Origin: Chryseobacterium bernardetii
GTDB taxonomy: Bacteria > Bacteroidota > Bacteroidia > Flavobacteriales > Weeksellaceae
Assembly (NCBI RefSeq): GCF_003815975.1
Contig: NZ_CP033932.1
Coordinates: 2,268,501 to 2,332,500 of the forward strand
Direction: 5' to 3'
Length of the DNA: 64,000 nucleotides
Below the pieces are notes generated by a model. That model was not told the DNA's origin, ran no database searches, and saw nothing but the letters and a program-made list of their open reading frames with translations. The position numbers and the translations under genes were made by a program. Positions 16,017 through 24,299 of the stretch are shown piece after piece (positions within the stretch are counted from its first letter, which is position 1; the number at the start of each line of letters is the position of its first letter).

Positions 16017-16751
16017 ATGATGAAATTTTTATCTGTCCTGAGTTTAAATGCTTTTTTTCTCTTCCTGTCTGTATTGGCTTATGGGCAGGAAGATAAAAAA
16101 GTAACTGCAAAAATCGAGAGTACTACCCTTGAAAACCAGATTAAGATAAAGGCTGTAGTAGTTAATAATACCGCCGTCTATAAAGAACTGAACTATCTTT
16201 TAATATCTATAAAAAAAGGAAACGGCGGAAATCTTTCCCATAATCAGCAAAGCAGTAAATTTTCTGTAAATCCTAATGAAGTAAAGATATTATCTGAACT
16301 AAGCGTAAATCTTGAGTCACAAGATGCTTTGAAGGCTTTCCTTTATATCCGAGATGAAGAGTCTGGAGTTTTGGTAGCAAAAGACAGCCTCGAGCTCAAT
16401 GGAGATCTTTTTAAAAAGAAAAAGGCAAAGATAGAAGAGGATGCTGTTTATGAACTTAAGGGCCTTACCATTGATGAAACAAAAACTAAGGTCGGAAAAG
16501 ATTTTTACGATATGTTTTATATCCAGTATAGCCAGCTTCCTGATAAAAGCAGCAGTGCTGTCACAATTTCTGAACTTCCTCTTCGCGGAACAAGTGGCCA
16601 GATCAATATTCAGATGGAAGATAAGATCATCTACAGTTTTATGACCAATCCGGGAGAAGATTATTTAAAGGAACAATTAGCTTACAGTTTAAAATATATC
16701 AGGGAATTTACAGCAAAGAAAAACCTCATAAAAAATGAATTTATCTATTAA
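16017..16751 (+). CDS. csgE: Curli transport factor CsgE, with N-terminal extension
   Basis: A 244-residue exported protein. The C-terminal ~110 residues (from about 145: LKGLTIDETKTKVGKDFYDM, then LPLRGTSGQINIQ) match CsgE, the periplasmic cap that gates the CsgG channel and escorts curlin. The N-terminal part is a signal peptide (LNAFFLFLSVLAYGQ) plus a ~110-residue beta-rich domain that E. coli CsgE (about 129 residues) lacks. It starts seven bases after the CsgB-like stop and is followed by csgF after 11 bases. Confidence 0.85.
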   Translation: MMKFLSVLSLNAFFLFLSVLAYGQEDKKVTAKIESTTLENQIKIKAVVVNNTAVYKELNYLLISIKKGNGGNLSHNQQSSKFSVNPNEVKILSELSVNLESQDALKAFLYIRDEESGVLVAKDSLELNGDLFKKKKAKIEEDAVYELKGLTIDETKTKVGKDFYDMFYIQYSQLPDKSSSAVTISELPLRGTSGQINIQMEDKIIYSFMTNPGEDYLKEQLAYSLKYIREFTAKKNLIKNEFIY

Positions 16752-16762
16752 AAACGTCCGCT

Positions 16763-17173
16763 ATGAAAACTTTTGTTATTATTTTGATTTTTATTGCGGG
16801 TATTTTCCAAGGGAAATCTCAGCAACTTGTTTATAAGCCGGTTAATCCAGCATTCGGAGGAGATACTTTTAATTATCAGTGGCTGCTAAGCTCAGCTAAC
16901 GCGCAGAATCAGTTTGATGAAAAAAAAGATTATAATAACCTGCTAGACCGTATGAATTCTCTTGACAGTTTCACTCAGAGCCTAAACAGGCAAATCCTCA
17001 GTGAACTTTCAAGAAAACTGTTTGAAGACCAGTTTGGTGATGGAAATATACAACCGGGGAACTATCTGTTCGGATCACTTTATCTTCAGATCACCAACAC
17101 CAATCAGGGACTTTTAATTAATATTCTGGATACCGGTACAGGCGATCAGTCCGAGATCGTAATTCCAAAATAG
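16763..17173 (+). CDS. csgF: Curli assembly factor CsgF
   Basis: A 136-residue secreted protein close to E. coli CsgF in size and layout. After a signal peptide (IILIFIAGIFQGKS) comes the conserved N-terminal mature segment LVYKPVNPAFGGDTFNYQWL, the region that in E. coli inserts into the CsgG pore, followed by a helix and a C-terminal beta part. CsgF couples secretion to nucleation at the surface. It lies between csgE and csgG in the operon. Confidence 0.92.
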   Translation: MKTFVIILIFIAGIFQGKSQQLVYKPVNPAFGGDTFNYQWLLSSANAQNQFDEKKDYNNLLDRMNSLDSFTQSLNRQILSELSRKLFEDQFGDGNIQPGNYLFGSLYLQITNTNQGLLINILDTGTGDQSEIVIPK

Positions 17174-17199
17174 TAAAAGAACTTAAAACCAAACTTATC

Positions 17200-18564
17200 A
17201 TGAGAACTTACACTTACACCAGAATCTTTTTCTGTAGTTTTCTGCTATGCGTCTTGCAGGCCTGTAGTTCAATATTCGGTTTACCTTCAGATCCTGAAAA
17301 GCCAACGATGGGAGAAGTAACTGCTTCTACAGCAGAACTGAAGAAACTTCCTCTGCCTAAAGAAAAAATAGTAGTAGGAGTCTATAAATTCCGAGATCAG
17401 ACCGGTCAGTATAAACCTTCCGAAAATGGCAATAACTGGAGTACTGCGGTACCACAGGGTACTACTACCATTCTTATTAAAGCTCTTGAAGACAGCCGTT
17501 GGTTTATTCCTATTGAAAGAGAAAATATAGCTAACCTGCTCAACGAAAGGCAGATCATCCGTTCCACACGTCAGGAATATATAAAAGATGCTGATAAAAA
17601 CATTCAGTCGCTTCCTCCGCTTCTATATGCCGGAATTCTTCTGGAAGGGGGAGTTATTTCCTATGACAGCAATATCCTTACAGGCGGCCTTGGAGCCCGT
17701 TACTTTGGAATCGGAGCTTCCACCCAATACCGCCAGGATAGAATTACCATTTATCTTCGTGCTGTTTCCACGCTTAACGGAGAAATCCTTAAAACGGTCT
17801 ATACTTCCAAAACCATTCTTTCAACCAGTGTAAATGGCAGCTTTTTCAGGTATATAGATACAGAAAGACTGTTGGAGGCCGAAGTAGGATTAACTCAAAA
17901 TGAACCTGTTCAGTTAGCCGTAACCGAAGCTATTGAAAAAGCAGTAAAATCACTTATTGTAGAAGGGATTCAGGATAAAATATGGGGAAAGGCTATAGAT
18001 GATACAACAGCTTATCAGCCCTTGATGAAAGAATACAGTAAAGAACAGGAAAATAATACCGGAAGAGCGATCGGAAACAGATATCCTGATTATTACAGGC
18101 AGAAATTTTCCGTATTTGCCAACGTGGAAGCCCAGAAGGTGAAAGATGACTACGTAAACCCTAAAATGAATATAGGCGGGAAATTGGGATTTAAATATTT
18201 TCTCACTCCTAACTTTAATGTAGAGGTAAATGGAAATTACTTTACCCTTGAAAATGAGAATATTGTAAAAATAAATTATTACGGCCCTGAGGTGAACCTG
18301 GAATATCTTCTTTTTCCGAAATACAGGTTCAGTCCATACATTTACGGAGGAGCAGGGGCATTCTACTCTAAATATAAAGCTCAATACAAAGCACAGGCTG
18401 GAGGCGGACTAGAATACATGATTGATCATAATTTTTCACTGAGAGCTTCTGCACAATATGATCTTGGTTTTAAAGATGATTGGGAAGGGCTCGTGAACGG
18501 AAAAAGGAAAGATCAGGCCTTACGATTCGCATTTGGAATCAACTTTTATCTTGGAAACAAATAA
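17200..18564 (+). CDS. csgG: Curli secretion channel CsgG with C-terminal barrel-like extension
   Basis: A 454-residue outer-membrane lipoprotein. Residues 1-285 follow CsgG (lipobox region VLQACSS, then EKIVVGVYKFRDQTGQYKP, PQGTTTILIKALEDSRWF and ERENIANLLNERQIIRSTRQ), the nonameric channel for curli subunits. E. coli CsgG has 277 residues. From about 300 to the end there is an added domain of repeated amphipathic strands (GGKLGFKYFLTPNFNVEVNG, SPYIYGGAGAFYSKY) ending in AFGINFYLGNK, resembling small OmpA-like beta barrels. Whether the two parts act together is unknown. Confidence 0.9.
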   Translation: MRTYTYTRIFFCSFLLCVLQACSSIFGLPSDPEKPTMGEVTASTAELKKLPLPKEKIVVGVYKFRDQTGQYKPSENGNNWSTAVPQGTTTILIKALEDSRWFIPIERENIANLLNERQIIRSTRQEYIKDADKNIQSLPPLLYAGILLEGGVISYDSNILTGGLGARYFGIGASTQYRQDRITIYLRAVSTLNGEILKTVYTSKTILSTSVNGSFFRYIDTERLLEAEVGLTQNEPVQLAVTEAIEKAVKSLIVEGIQDKIWGKAIDDTTAYQPLMKEYSKEQENNTGRAIGNRYPDYYRQKFSVFANVEAQKVKDDYVNPKMNIGGKLGFKYFLTPNFNVEVNGNYFTLENENIVKINYYGPEVNLEYLLFPKYRFSPYIYGGAGAFYSKYKAQYKAQAGGGLEYMIDHNFSLRASAQYDLGFKDDWEGLVNGKRKDQALRFAFGINFYLGNK

Positions 18565-18575
18565 AAACACGAATT

Positions 18576-20087
18576 ATGAAAACTTTAATTAAAATACTCA
18601 GCATATTCATTCTCTTTTTTTGTCTGTTTTCATGCAACGAAGACCTTGTAGAACAGGCTCAGACAGGAATATTAAAAGGAAAAGTAGTGAAAAGAGGCAG
18701 TAATGTGCCGCTTGCTAATGTAAAGATCTTCACAAACCCTACAACACAGACTGTTTTCAGCGGTACTGACGGTACTTTTGAGATTGCATCCATGCCGGTC
18801 GGTAATTATTCGGTAAAAGCAGAACTTTCGGGATATATTACCAGTTTTCAGTCTGTTAATATGCAGAATCAAAACCAGGTGGTAACAGTGGTCTTTGAAA
18901 TGAATGATGATACCTCCCTGAATTCTCCACCTTCCACACCGCAGCTTTTAAGTCCGATAGATAATGCGGTTAATCAGCCATTAAGTGTTGAGCTTACCTG
19001 GAGCGCAACAGATCCGGATACAGCAGATGTTTTAAAATATTGTTTAACCATTAAAAATAATCTTGACACTAATGTGATTCAGGTTAATGATTTGAAAGTG
19101 AATCATTATACCCTTTCAAATCTGAAGTTTGGTGTAAGTTACTTCTGGCAGGTGTCTGTTTCGGACGGCATTCACCAGCCAGTTTTAAGCCAGACCGGTA
19201 AATTCACTACCAATACAGTTCCTGCCAACAGATATCATTATGTGAAAAAACTGAATGGTAACTTTGTGATCATATCCAGTGATGAACAGGGGAATAACTT
19301 TCAGTTCACAGATTCCTCTTACAACAGCTGGCGGCCACGGAAAAACAATAACGCGGGTCTCATTGCTTTTCTCCGAACTGAAGGTGGAAGCACCCATATC
19401 TACACCGCAAATCCAGACGGTTCCAATCCTTTTAAGGTAACCACAGTTCCTGTAGCAGGTTTTAATACTTACGAAATGGATTTTGCATGGAGTACCAATG
19501 GTAAGGAATTACTGTATTCAAATTTTAATAAATTATACAGGATCAATAAAGATGGAAGTGGGCTTTCCCTGGTATATACAACTCCGGATGGAAGCATGAT
19601 TTCGGAATGCGACTGGAGCTATGACGGAAGTAAGATTGCAATAAAGACCAATGACTACAACGGATATAATACAAATATCTATATCATTGATATGATGGGG
19701 AATGTTCTTAAAACAGTGCTTTCCGGATCTTCCGGAGCCAGTGGAGGATTGAATTTTTCCGTAGACGGTCAGCTTCTTCTGTTTACCCGTGACATTTCCG
19801 GATATCAGGATGGCAGCGGAAACTATCGCAAGCTGGATTCTCATATCTTCATTTATAAATTATCAGATAATACAATAAATGATATTTCTTCTGAAAGTGA
19901 AAAGGCTATGGGTACCAATGACCTCGATCCACGATTTTCACCTAATAATGCCCAGGTAATCTTTATGAATACTTCCAATGATAATATTTCACAACGAAAT
20001 GTAATGGTCATAGATCTGAATAGCAGCATGACAGATCTTTCACGAGCTACGCTTTTCACTAATGGCGAAATGCCGGATTATGAATAG
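18576..20087 (+). CDS. Curli-operon lipoprotein with CarboxypepD_reg-like, FN3-like and beta-propeller domains
   Basis: A 503-residue lipoprotein starting at ATG 18576, 11 bases after csgG; the longer frame upstream overlaps csgG and is not used. Lipobox FCLFSC (lipid cysteine near residue 19) is followed by NEDLVEQ. Domains in order: carboxypeptidase-regulatory-like sandwich (about 28-105, ILKGKVVKRGSNVPLANVKI), a fibronectin-III-like domain (about 115-215, LSPIDNAVNQPLSVELTWSA), then TolB/PD40-type propeller repeats (RPRKNNNAGLIAF, DFAWSTNGKELLYSN, PRFSPNNAQVIFMN). It has no counterpart in E. coli csg operons. It may anchor or inspect fibres at the cell surface (inference). Confidence 0.8.
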   Translation: MKTLIKILSIFILFFCLFSCNEDLVEQAQTGILKGKVVKRGSNVPLANVKIFTNPTTQTVFSGTDGTFEIASMPVGNYSVKAELSGYITSFQSVNMQNQNQVVTVVFEMNDDTSLNSPPSTPQLLSPIDNAVNQPLSVELTWSATDPDTADVLKYCLTIKNNLDTNVIQVNDLKVNHYTLSNLKFGVSYFWQVSVSDGIHQPVLSQTGKFTTNTVPANRYHYVKKLNGNFVIISSDEQGNNFQFTDSSYNSWRPRKNNNAGLIAFLRTEGGSTHIYTANPDGSNPFKVTTVPVAGFNTYEMDFAWSTNGKELLYSNFNKLYRINKDGSGLSLVYTTPDGSMISECDWSYDGSKIAIKTNDYNGYNTNIYIIDMMGNVLKTVLSGSSGASGGLNFSVDGQLLLFTRDISGYQDGSGNYRKLDSHIFIYKLSDNTINDISSESEKAMGTNDLDPRFSPNNAQVIFMNTSNDNISQRNVMVIDLNSSMTDLSRATLFTNGEMPDYE

Positions 20088-20113
20088 CGGAGAAAAAAAT
20101 TGATTAATACAGG

Positions 20114-20170
20114 AAAAGTCAATGGTGAATTTTGCTTCGCAAGTAATAGTGAAATTCACTATTGACTTTT
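20114..20170 (+). terminator. Long hairpin ending the curli operon; also repeat copy 2
   Basis: Arms at 20114-20132 and 20152-20170 are complementary at 18 of 19 positions, and the second arm ends in TTTT. It follows the last curli gene by 26 bp. The inner part (20118-20166, starting GTCAATGGTGAATTTTGCTT) matches two other intergenic sites, so this terminator is also a member of a dispersed repeat family. Confidence 0.7.
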
Positions 20171-20239
20171 AATATCATATTTCTTAATAATCACTTATAC
20201 GCCAGATTTTTTATTAACAGAAATTTAAGATCAGGCAAA

Positions 20240-20273
20240 AAAAAATTCCAGACTGTAAGGTTTGGAATTTTTT
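20240..20273. terminator. Bidirectional hairpin between curli operon and regulator
   Basis: AAAAAATTCCA (20240-20250) pairs perfectly with TGGAATTTTTT (20263-20273). It lies just after the stop of the leftward LuxR-type gene at 20298. Confidence 0.7.
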
Positions 20274-20297
20274 AGGTTAACGATCCGTAGTAATCAA

Positions 20298-20948
20298 TCA
20301 GTCTACAATATGATTTTCAATGGCATATTTTACGACCCCCGCTGTGTTTTTTACGTTGAGTTTCAAAAGAATTTTTTTTCGATGTGTTTCTACCGTATTG
20401 ATACTTATAAAAAGTTTTTCTGAAATATCTTTGCTGCTATAGCCATCGCAGATTAGTTTTAGGATCTCTATTTCACGACGGGTAAGAGGATCTCTGATAT
20501 GGAAATTTCGTTTCTCATGTTCATTACTGATGAAGTTGAGCATTCTTTCCTTGGCATGGTCACAAATATAGATTTCGTTCAATAGCAAAGCATTAATGGC
20601 TTTTAGGAATTCATCATATCTGCAGGTTTTGTCCAGGTAGCTTTTAATGCCTTTGTTGAAGAGTTTTCTGATGTCAGTCACATCATAACAGCTTCCTATA
20701 ATAATAATTTTGATTTGCTGATGTTCTGTTAGGATGCTTTCCACAGATTTACATATCTCAGTAAGCATAAGAATATTAGAGCTCATAATAAGCATTTCCG
20801 GTGGCTCATCTCTTAATTGCTTGGAAAGGGTTTCTAAAGAATTGCAGAGATTTATACTGTTAAAGATTTTACTCTGCATCAATAATTTTGATAGCCCTTC
20901 AGTGTATAACAGGGGTTCATCGAAAATAGTTAATTTTGGTTTCATCAT
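20298..20948 (-). CDS. LuxR-type regulator with pseudo-receiver domain (CsgD-like position)
   Basis: A 216-residue protein with an N-terminal receiver-like domain (about 1-125) and a C-terminal LuxR helix-turn-helix (about 150-216, LTRREIEILKLICDGYSSKD then SINTVETHRKKILLKL). The receiver normally has Asp in xMDxxMP; here the segment is LIMSSNILML, with Ser in place of the phospho-acceptor, so phosphorylation control looks lost. The later Lys (SYLDK) is kept. Convergent with the curli operon, it is a good candidate for its regulator, as CsgD is in E. coli, but this is inferred from position. Confidence 0.82.
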   Translation of the reverse strand: MMKPKLTIFDEPLLYTEGLSKLLMQSKIFNSINLCNSLETLSKQLRDEPPEMLIMSSNILMLTEICKSVESILTEHQQIKIIIIGSCYDVTDIRKLFNKGIKSYLDKTCRYDEFLKAINALLLNEIYICDHAKERMLNFISNEHEKRNFHIRDPLTRREIEILKLICDGYSSKDISEKLFISINTVETHRKKILLKLNVKNTAGVVKYAIENHIVD

Positions 20949-21172
20949 GGTAGTTTTCTTTATATAAAAATATGAAAAAAACTTAACATTATGAATAAAA
21001 TTGATAAATAATTTGATTTTTATATGAATTTTTTCATAATAAAATAATATTTTTAATGATTATTTGTTAAATAAATCTCTTTTTGTTGAGTTTTTAGTGG
21101 AAAACTTAGAGTTATTGTTGTTTAACATCTAATAATAGTGGTGTTTCTGAATATTAATCTGAATTTATTTTT

Positions 21173-21640
21173 TTATTTAACTAACACAGTTGGGATATGT
21201 TTTACTTTGAAATTAACCGAGTTGGCAATAAAGCAAAATTCATTGGCTTTGTGGTGAAGCTCCTTTGCTTTTTCTACCATAGATGCGTTAGAAACAGTAA
21301 CAGTAGGATTTAGTGTTATTTCTGTGAAACGGCCGCTTCCGGTGGCTGTTTCTTCCATAATTCCGGTGGCTTCATCAATATAATGCGTTACAATAATCCC
21401 TGCTTCGGAGCAAAAATGAAGATACCAAAGCATATGGCAGGAAGAAAGTGAAGACAGAAATAGATCTTCCGGATTGTGTTTTGTTTTATCTCCCCTGAAA
21501 GCCGGATCAGAAGAGCCTTCAATAACTGTTTTATTTTCTGCCGAAATAGTATGGCTTCTTTCGTAGTTCCTGTAACCGCTGGTTCCGGTTCCTTTATTTC
21601 CTGTCCATTCAATAGTGGTTTTGTAATGGTGATTTTTCAT
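21173..21640 (-). CDS. OsmC-family protein
   Basis: A 155-residue OsmC/Ohr-fold protein. The two catalytic cysteines of peroxidases in this family are visible as LSSCHMLWYLHFCSEAGI (a single one at SSCH, aligning with the resolving/peroxidatic Cys) and NEFCFIANSV near residue 135. It would reduce organic hydroperoxides or related oxidants using thiols. The N-terminal half (GTSGYRNYERSHTI) is typical of the YhfA-like OsmC branch. It is a single gene, with 224 bp of AT-rich DNA separating it from the curli regulator. Confidence 0.85.
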   Translation of the reverse strand: MKNHHYKTTIEWTGNKGTGTSGYRNYERSHTISAENKTVIEGSSDPAFRGDKTKHNPEDLFLSSLSSCHMLWYLHFCSEAGIIVTHYIDEATGIMEETATGSGRFTEITLNPTVTVSNASMVEKAKELHHKANEFCFIANSVNFKVKHIPTVLVK

Positions 21641-21781
21641 TATTAAAATTAAAAGATGTTATGATTATATTCAACTGAGGTGGGTTTTAGCCAGTCTTAT
21701 AACAAAAAACAGATCCTATGGCTTTAGCCTAATCTAAAAGCATTCAATAGATATCTTTAATGTGGGTGCTAAGGTAACAAA

Positions 21782-21809
21782 AAAACCTCCGGCTTATACT
21801 GGAGGTTTT
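21782..21809 (-). terminator. Hairpin terminator of the RNase G gene
   Basis: AAAACCTCC (21782-21790) pairs with GGAGGTTTT (21801-21809) around a 10-base loop, ten bases after the RNase G stop on the minus strand; on that strand the hairpin is followed by a T run. Confidence 0.75.
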
Positions 21810-21819
21810 AAATTTTGTC

Positions 21820-23382
21820 TTAATTAGAGAATTCTATCAATTCTTCTTTTTTGGAATTGTAAATTCTGTATTCTAAATATTTAAAAGAATCCCTTGGAAC
21901 AATGGTTACCCATTTTTTATACTTCATGAACCATTTCATCTGGATACTTTTAAGGAAGCCTTTCGTTAAGTAAGCTTCTACAAATGGGTGTACATGCAGG
22001 TAGATTTTTCCTTTTTCTTTCTGCAGGATGTTTCTCAGTGTTTCACCCATTCTTTCCACGATCACAATTGGAGCTACAATTTCTCCGTCTTTGTTCGGGT
22101 TTTCTTCTTTGGTTTCGATCTGCTTTTCCGGACGGTTTCTTTGTCTGGTAATCTGGATCAGACCGAATTTACTTGGAGGAAGTATTTTATGGCGGGCCTT
22201 GTCGCGCTTCATTTCCTCTTTAAGGTGTTCGTAGAGCTCTCTTCTGTGCTCTGAATTAGGCATGTCGATAAAATCGATTACAATGATGCCTCCCATATCG
22301 CGGAGGCGGAGCTGTCTGGCAATCTCAGTGGCTGCCATTTTGTTCACTTTAAGAGCGTGTTCTTTATTAACAGCAGTTCCGGTGGTAATATTGTTTCCGG
22401 AGTTAACGTCTACAACGTGAAGTGCTTCTGTATGCTCAATAACAAGATAAGCACCTTTGGAGCTTGGTATGTTTACATGTTTTCCGAAGCTCTGTTTAAG
22501 CTGTTTTTCAACATTATAATATTCCAGAAGTGGAATATGAGAATCATAAAACTGGACAATATTTTTCTTTTCAGGAGCAATTACTTCAACGTAATTGGTC
22601 ATTTCATTCACCATTTGCTCATCATCACAGATGATATTGACGAAATCCTGATTAAAATTGTCTCTTAAAATAGCTGAAGCCTTGTCTTCTTCGCTTAAAA
22701 CTTTAGACGGAACTTTATTTTTCTGGATATTTTTAAAAGTGCTTTCCCATTTCTGAATCAGCTGATTCATGTCATTATGAAGGTCGGCTACCTTTTTTCC
22801 TTCGGCTACGGTTCTTATAATTACTCCGAAACCTTCAGGCTTGATGCTGTCGATCAGAGTTCTTAATCTTTCCTTTTCCTCAGAACTTTTGATCTTTTTG
22901 GAAATGGAAACCTTATTGTCAAATGGAATTAAAACCAAAAAACGTCCTGTAAGTGAAACCTGGGTAGAAATTCTGGGACCTTTTGTAGAAATAGGCTCCT
23001 TGGTAATCTGTAAAAGAACAAGGTCGTCTTTTGCAATCACCTTATCTACTGTTCCGTTTTTATCTATTTCGGGCTGTATCTCGAAATTTTTTAAGCTTGA
23101 AGAGTTTTGTTTTTTAGAGATTGTATCTTTTAAAAACTTTCTGTATGTAAGATATTGTGGTCCCAGATCCTGATAATGCAGAAATGCATCCTTGTCATAT
23201 CCTATATTTACGAATGCTGCATTAAGGTTGGGGGCCAGCTTTTTTACTCTTCCTATAAACAGATCTCCAACTATAAAATCGCTTTTGTCCTCTTGCTCAT
23301 GAAGTTCACATAGTCTTCCGTCTTCCAGCAGTGCAATCTTTGTAAGATCATCTTCATGCGAAACTATTAGTTCTTTCTTCAT
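21820..23382 (-). CDS. rng: Ribonuclease E/G family endoribonuclease
   Basis: A 520-residue RNase E/G. An S1-like RNA-binding domain lies at about residues 38-130 (IVGDLFIGRVKKLAPNLNAA), followed by the DNase-I-like catalytic core with HVVDVNSGNNITTG and GGIIVIDFIDM, which carry the catalytic Asp residues. It trims rRNA and degrades mRNA. The CPxC Zn-link found after the core in E. coli RNase E and G is absent: the matching stretch, TRQRNRPEKQIETKEENPNK, has no cysteines. It is probably cotranscribed with the 29-residue basic protein and HU genes upstream. Confidence 0.9.
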   Translation of the reverse strand: MKKELIVSHEDDLTKIALLEDGRLCELHEQEDKSDFIVGDLFIGRVKKLAPNLNAAFVNIGYDKDAFLHYQDLGPQYLTYRKFLKDTISKKQNSSSLKNFEIQPEIDKNGTVDKVIAKDDLVLLQITKEPISTKGPRISTQVSLTGRFLVLIPFDNKVSISKKIKSSEEKERLRTLIDSIKPEGFGVIIRTVAEGKKVADLHNDMNQLIQKWESTFKNIQKNKVPSKVLSEEDKASAILRDNFNQDFVNIICDDEQMVNEMTNYVEVIAPEKKNIVQFYDSHIPLLEYYNVEKQLKQSFGKHVNIPSSKGAYLVIEHTEALHVVDVNSGNNITTGTAVNKEHALKVNKMAATEIARQLRLRDMGGIIVIDFIDMPNSEHRRELYEHLKEEMKRDKARHKILPPSKFGLIQITRQRNRPEKQIETKEENPNKDGEIVAPIVIVERMGETLRNILQKEKGKIYLHVHPFVEAYLTKGFLKSIQMKWFMKYKKWVTIVPRDSFKYLEYRIYNSKKEELIEFSN

Positions 23383-23616
23383 TTTGTTATAAGATAAAAA
23401 TTGTTAAGATTTTAGGAAATTGGTATTGTTCTAGATTAATTCATCTACTAAATATAAGGATTTAGAATGAAAACCATTATATTTTTGTTAAAATAATATT
23501 TGAAACCATCCGTTTTCCGCTGAATCTTATAGTTGCAAACAAAAATATAGTCGGCGAACTTTAAAAATTTAAAATCACCAACTATATATTATATTGTAAA
23601 TCTCGAAAAAAAGAGA

Positions 23617-23706
23617 TTATTTTTTCTTATGTCTGTTCGCTCTTCTTCTTTTCTTTCTTTTGTGAGTAGCAACCTTGTGTCTTTTTCTTTTCTTTCCGCT
23701 TGGCAT
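23617..23706 (-). CDS. 29-residue, extremely basic conserved-type small protein
   Basis: A clean small gene: ATG at 23706 (minus strand), stop at 23617, 29 residues. The protein starts MPSGKKRKRHKVATHKRKKR and continues with RR, an AN pair and HKKK; more than half the residues are Lys or Arg. Such a composition points to RNA or ribosome binding. I recall near-identical short proteins in Flavobacteriia at the same place beside rng, and they may be a lineage-specific ribosomal protein, but I cannot confirm that here. It lies 43 bp after the HU stop and 234 bp before rng. Confidence 0.8.
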   Translation of the reverse strand: MPSGKKRKRHKVATHKRKKRRRANRHKKK

Positions 23707-23749
23707 AATTTTAATTTTTTAGTAACTAGTTAATATTCAGTTAATGTTC

Positions 23750-24040
23750 TTATTTTACTGCAACTTTCGTTTTTACTTTCTCAACAAAAGATTTTGAAGG
23801 TTTGAAAGCAGGAATGTTATGAGCAGGAATCTCAATCGCAGTGTTTTTAGAAATATTTCTTCCTGTTTTAGCAGCTCTTGTTTTAATGATAAAAGATCCA
23901 AAACCTCTCAGATAAACGTTATCCCCATTATACATAGAAGTTCTGATCTCCTGCATAAAAGCTTCTACAACTTTCTGTGTTTCATTCTTTTCTGTTCCCA
24001 ACTTATTTGAGATGGTGTTTACCAATTCTGCCTTTGTCAT
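23750..24040 (-). CDS. HU-family DNA-binding protein
   Basis: A 96-residue HU/IHF-type nucleoid protein. It starts MTKAELVNTISNKLG, has the beta-arm region with VYLRGFGSFIIKTRAAKTGR and NISKNTAIEIPAHNIPAFKP, and ends with the usual C-terminal helix. As a homodimer it would bend and compact DNA. A good promoter lies upstream (24071-24103). The basic 29-residue gene and rng follow in the same direction. Confidence 0.92.
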   Translation of the reverse strand: MTKAELVNTISNKLGTEKNETQKVVEAFMQEIRTSMYNGDNVYLRGFGSFIIKTRAAKTGRNISKNTAIEIPAHNIPAFKPSKSFVEKVKTKVAVK

Positions 24041-24070
24041 TTCCTTATTTTAATTTTAAATTTTAGGTGT

Positions 24071-24103
24071 GCAAATTTAGTTAAAAAAATTGAATACTAG
24101 CAA
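24071..24103 (-). promoter_or_regulatory. Promoter of the HU gene
   Basis: On the minus strand, TAAATTTG (24078-24071) is an exact -7 box, and TTTG (24103-24100) lies upstream with 21 bases between them, inside the known Bacteroidota spacing of the -33 and -7 elements. Confidence 0.65.
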
Positions 24104-24299
24104 ATTAGTGGCAAAATATTTTTATTCAAATAGTTGAGCTATTAATGTATATGCTATATTAATGCAGGCTGTAGATAATTTAACAATAAAATAATATTAC
24201 AGTATAATGATGAAAAATTATCAATAATAATAAAGAATGAAATTCATAACAACCAACTTACCAGAGGCTTCTGTTATGCTCTCCATGTCTCATAATCTC

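Noticed and set aside
18480..18575. Longer start for the curli-operon lipoprotein
   Set aside because: It would overlap the end of csgG and would place 32 residues before a clear signal peptide.
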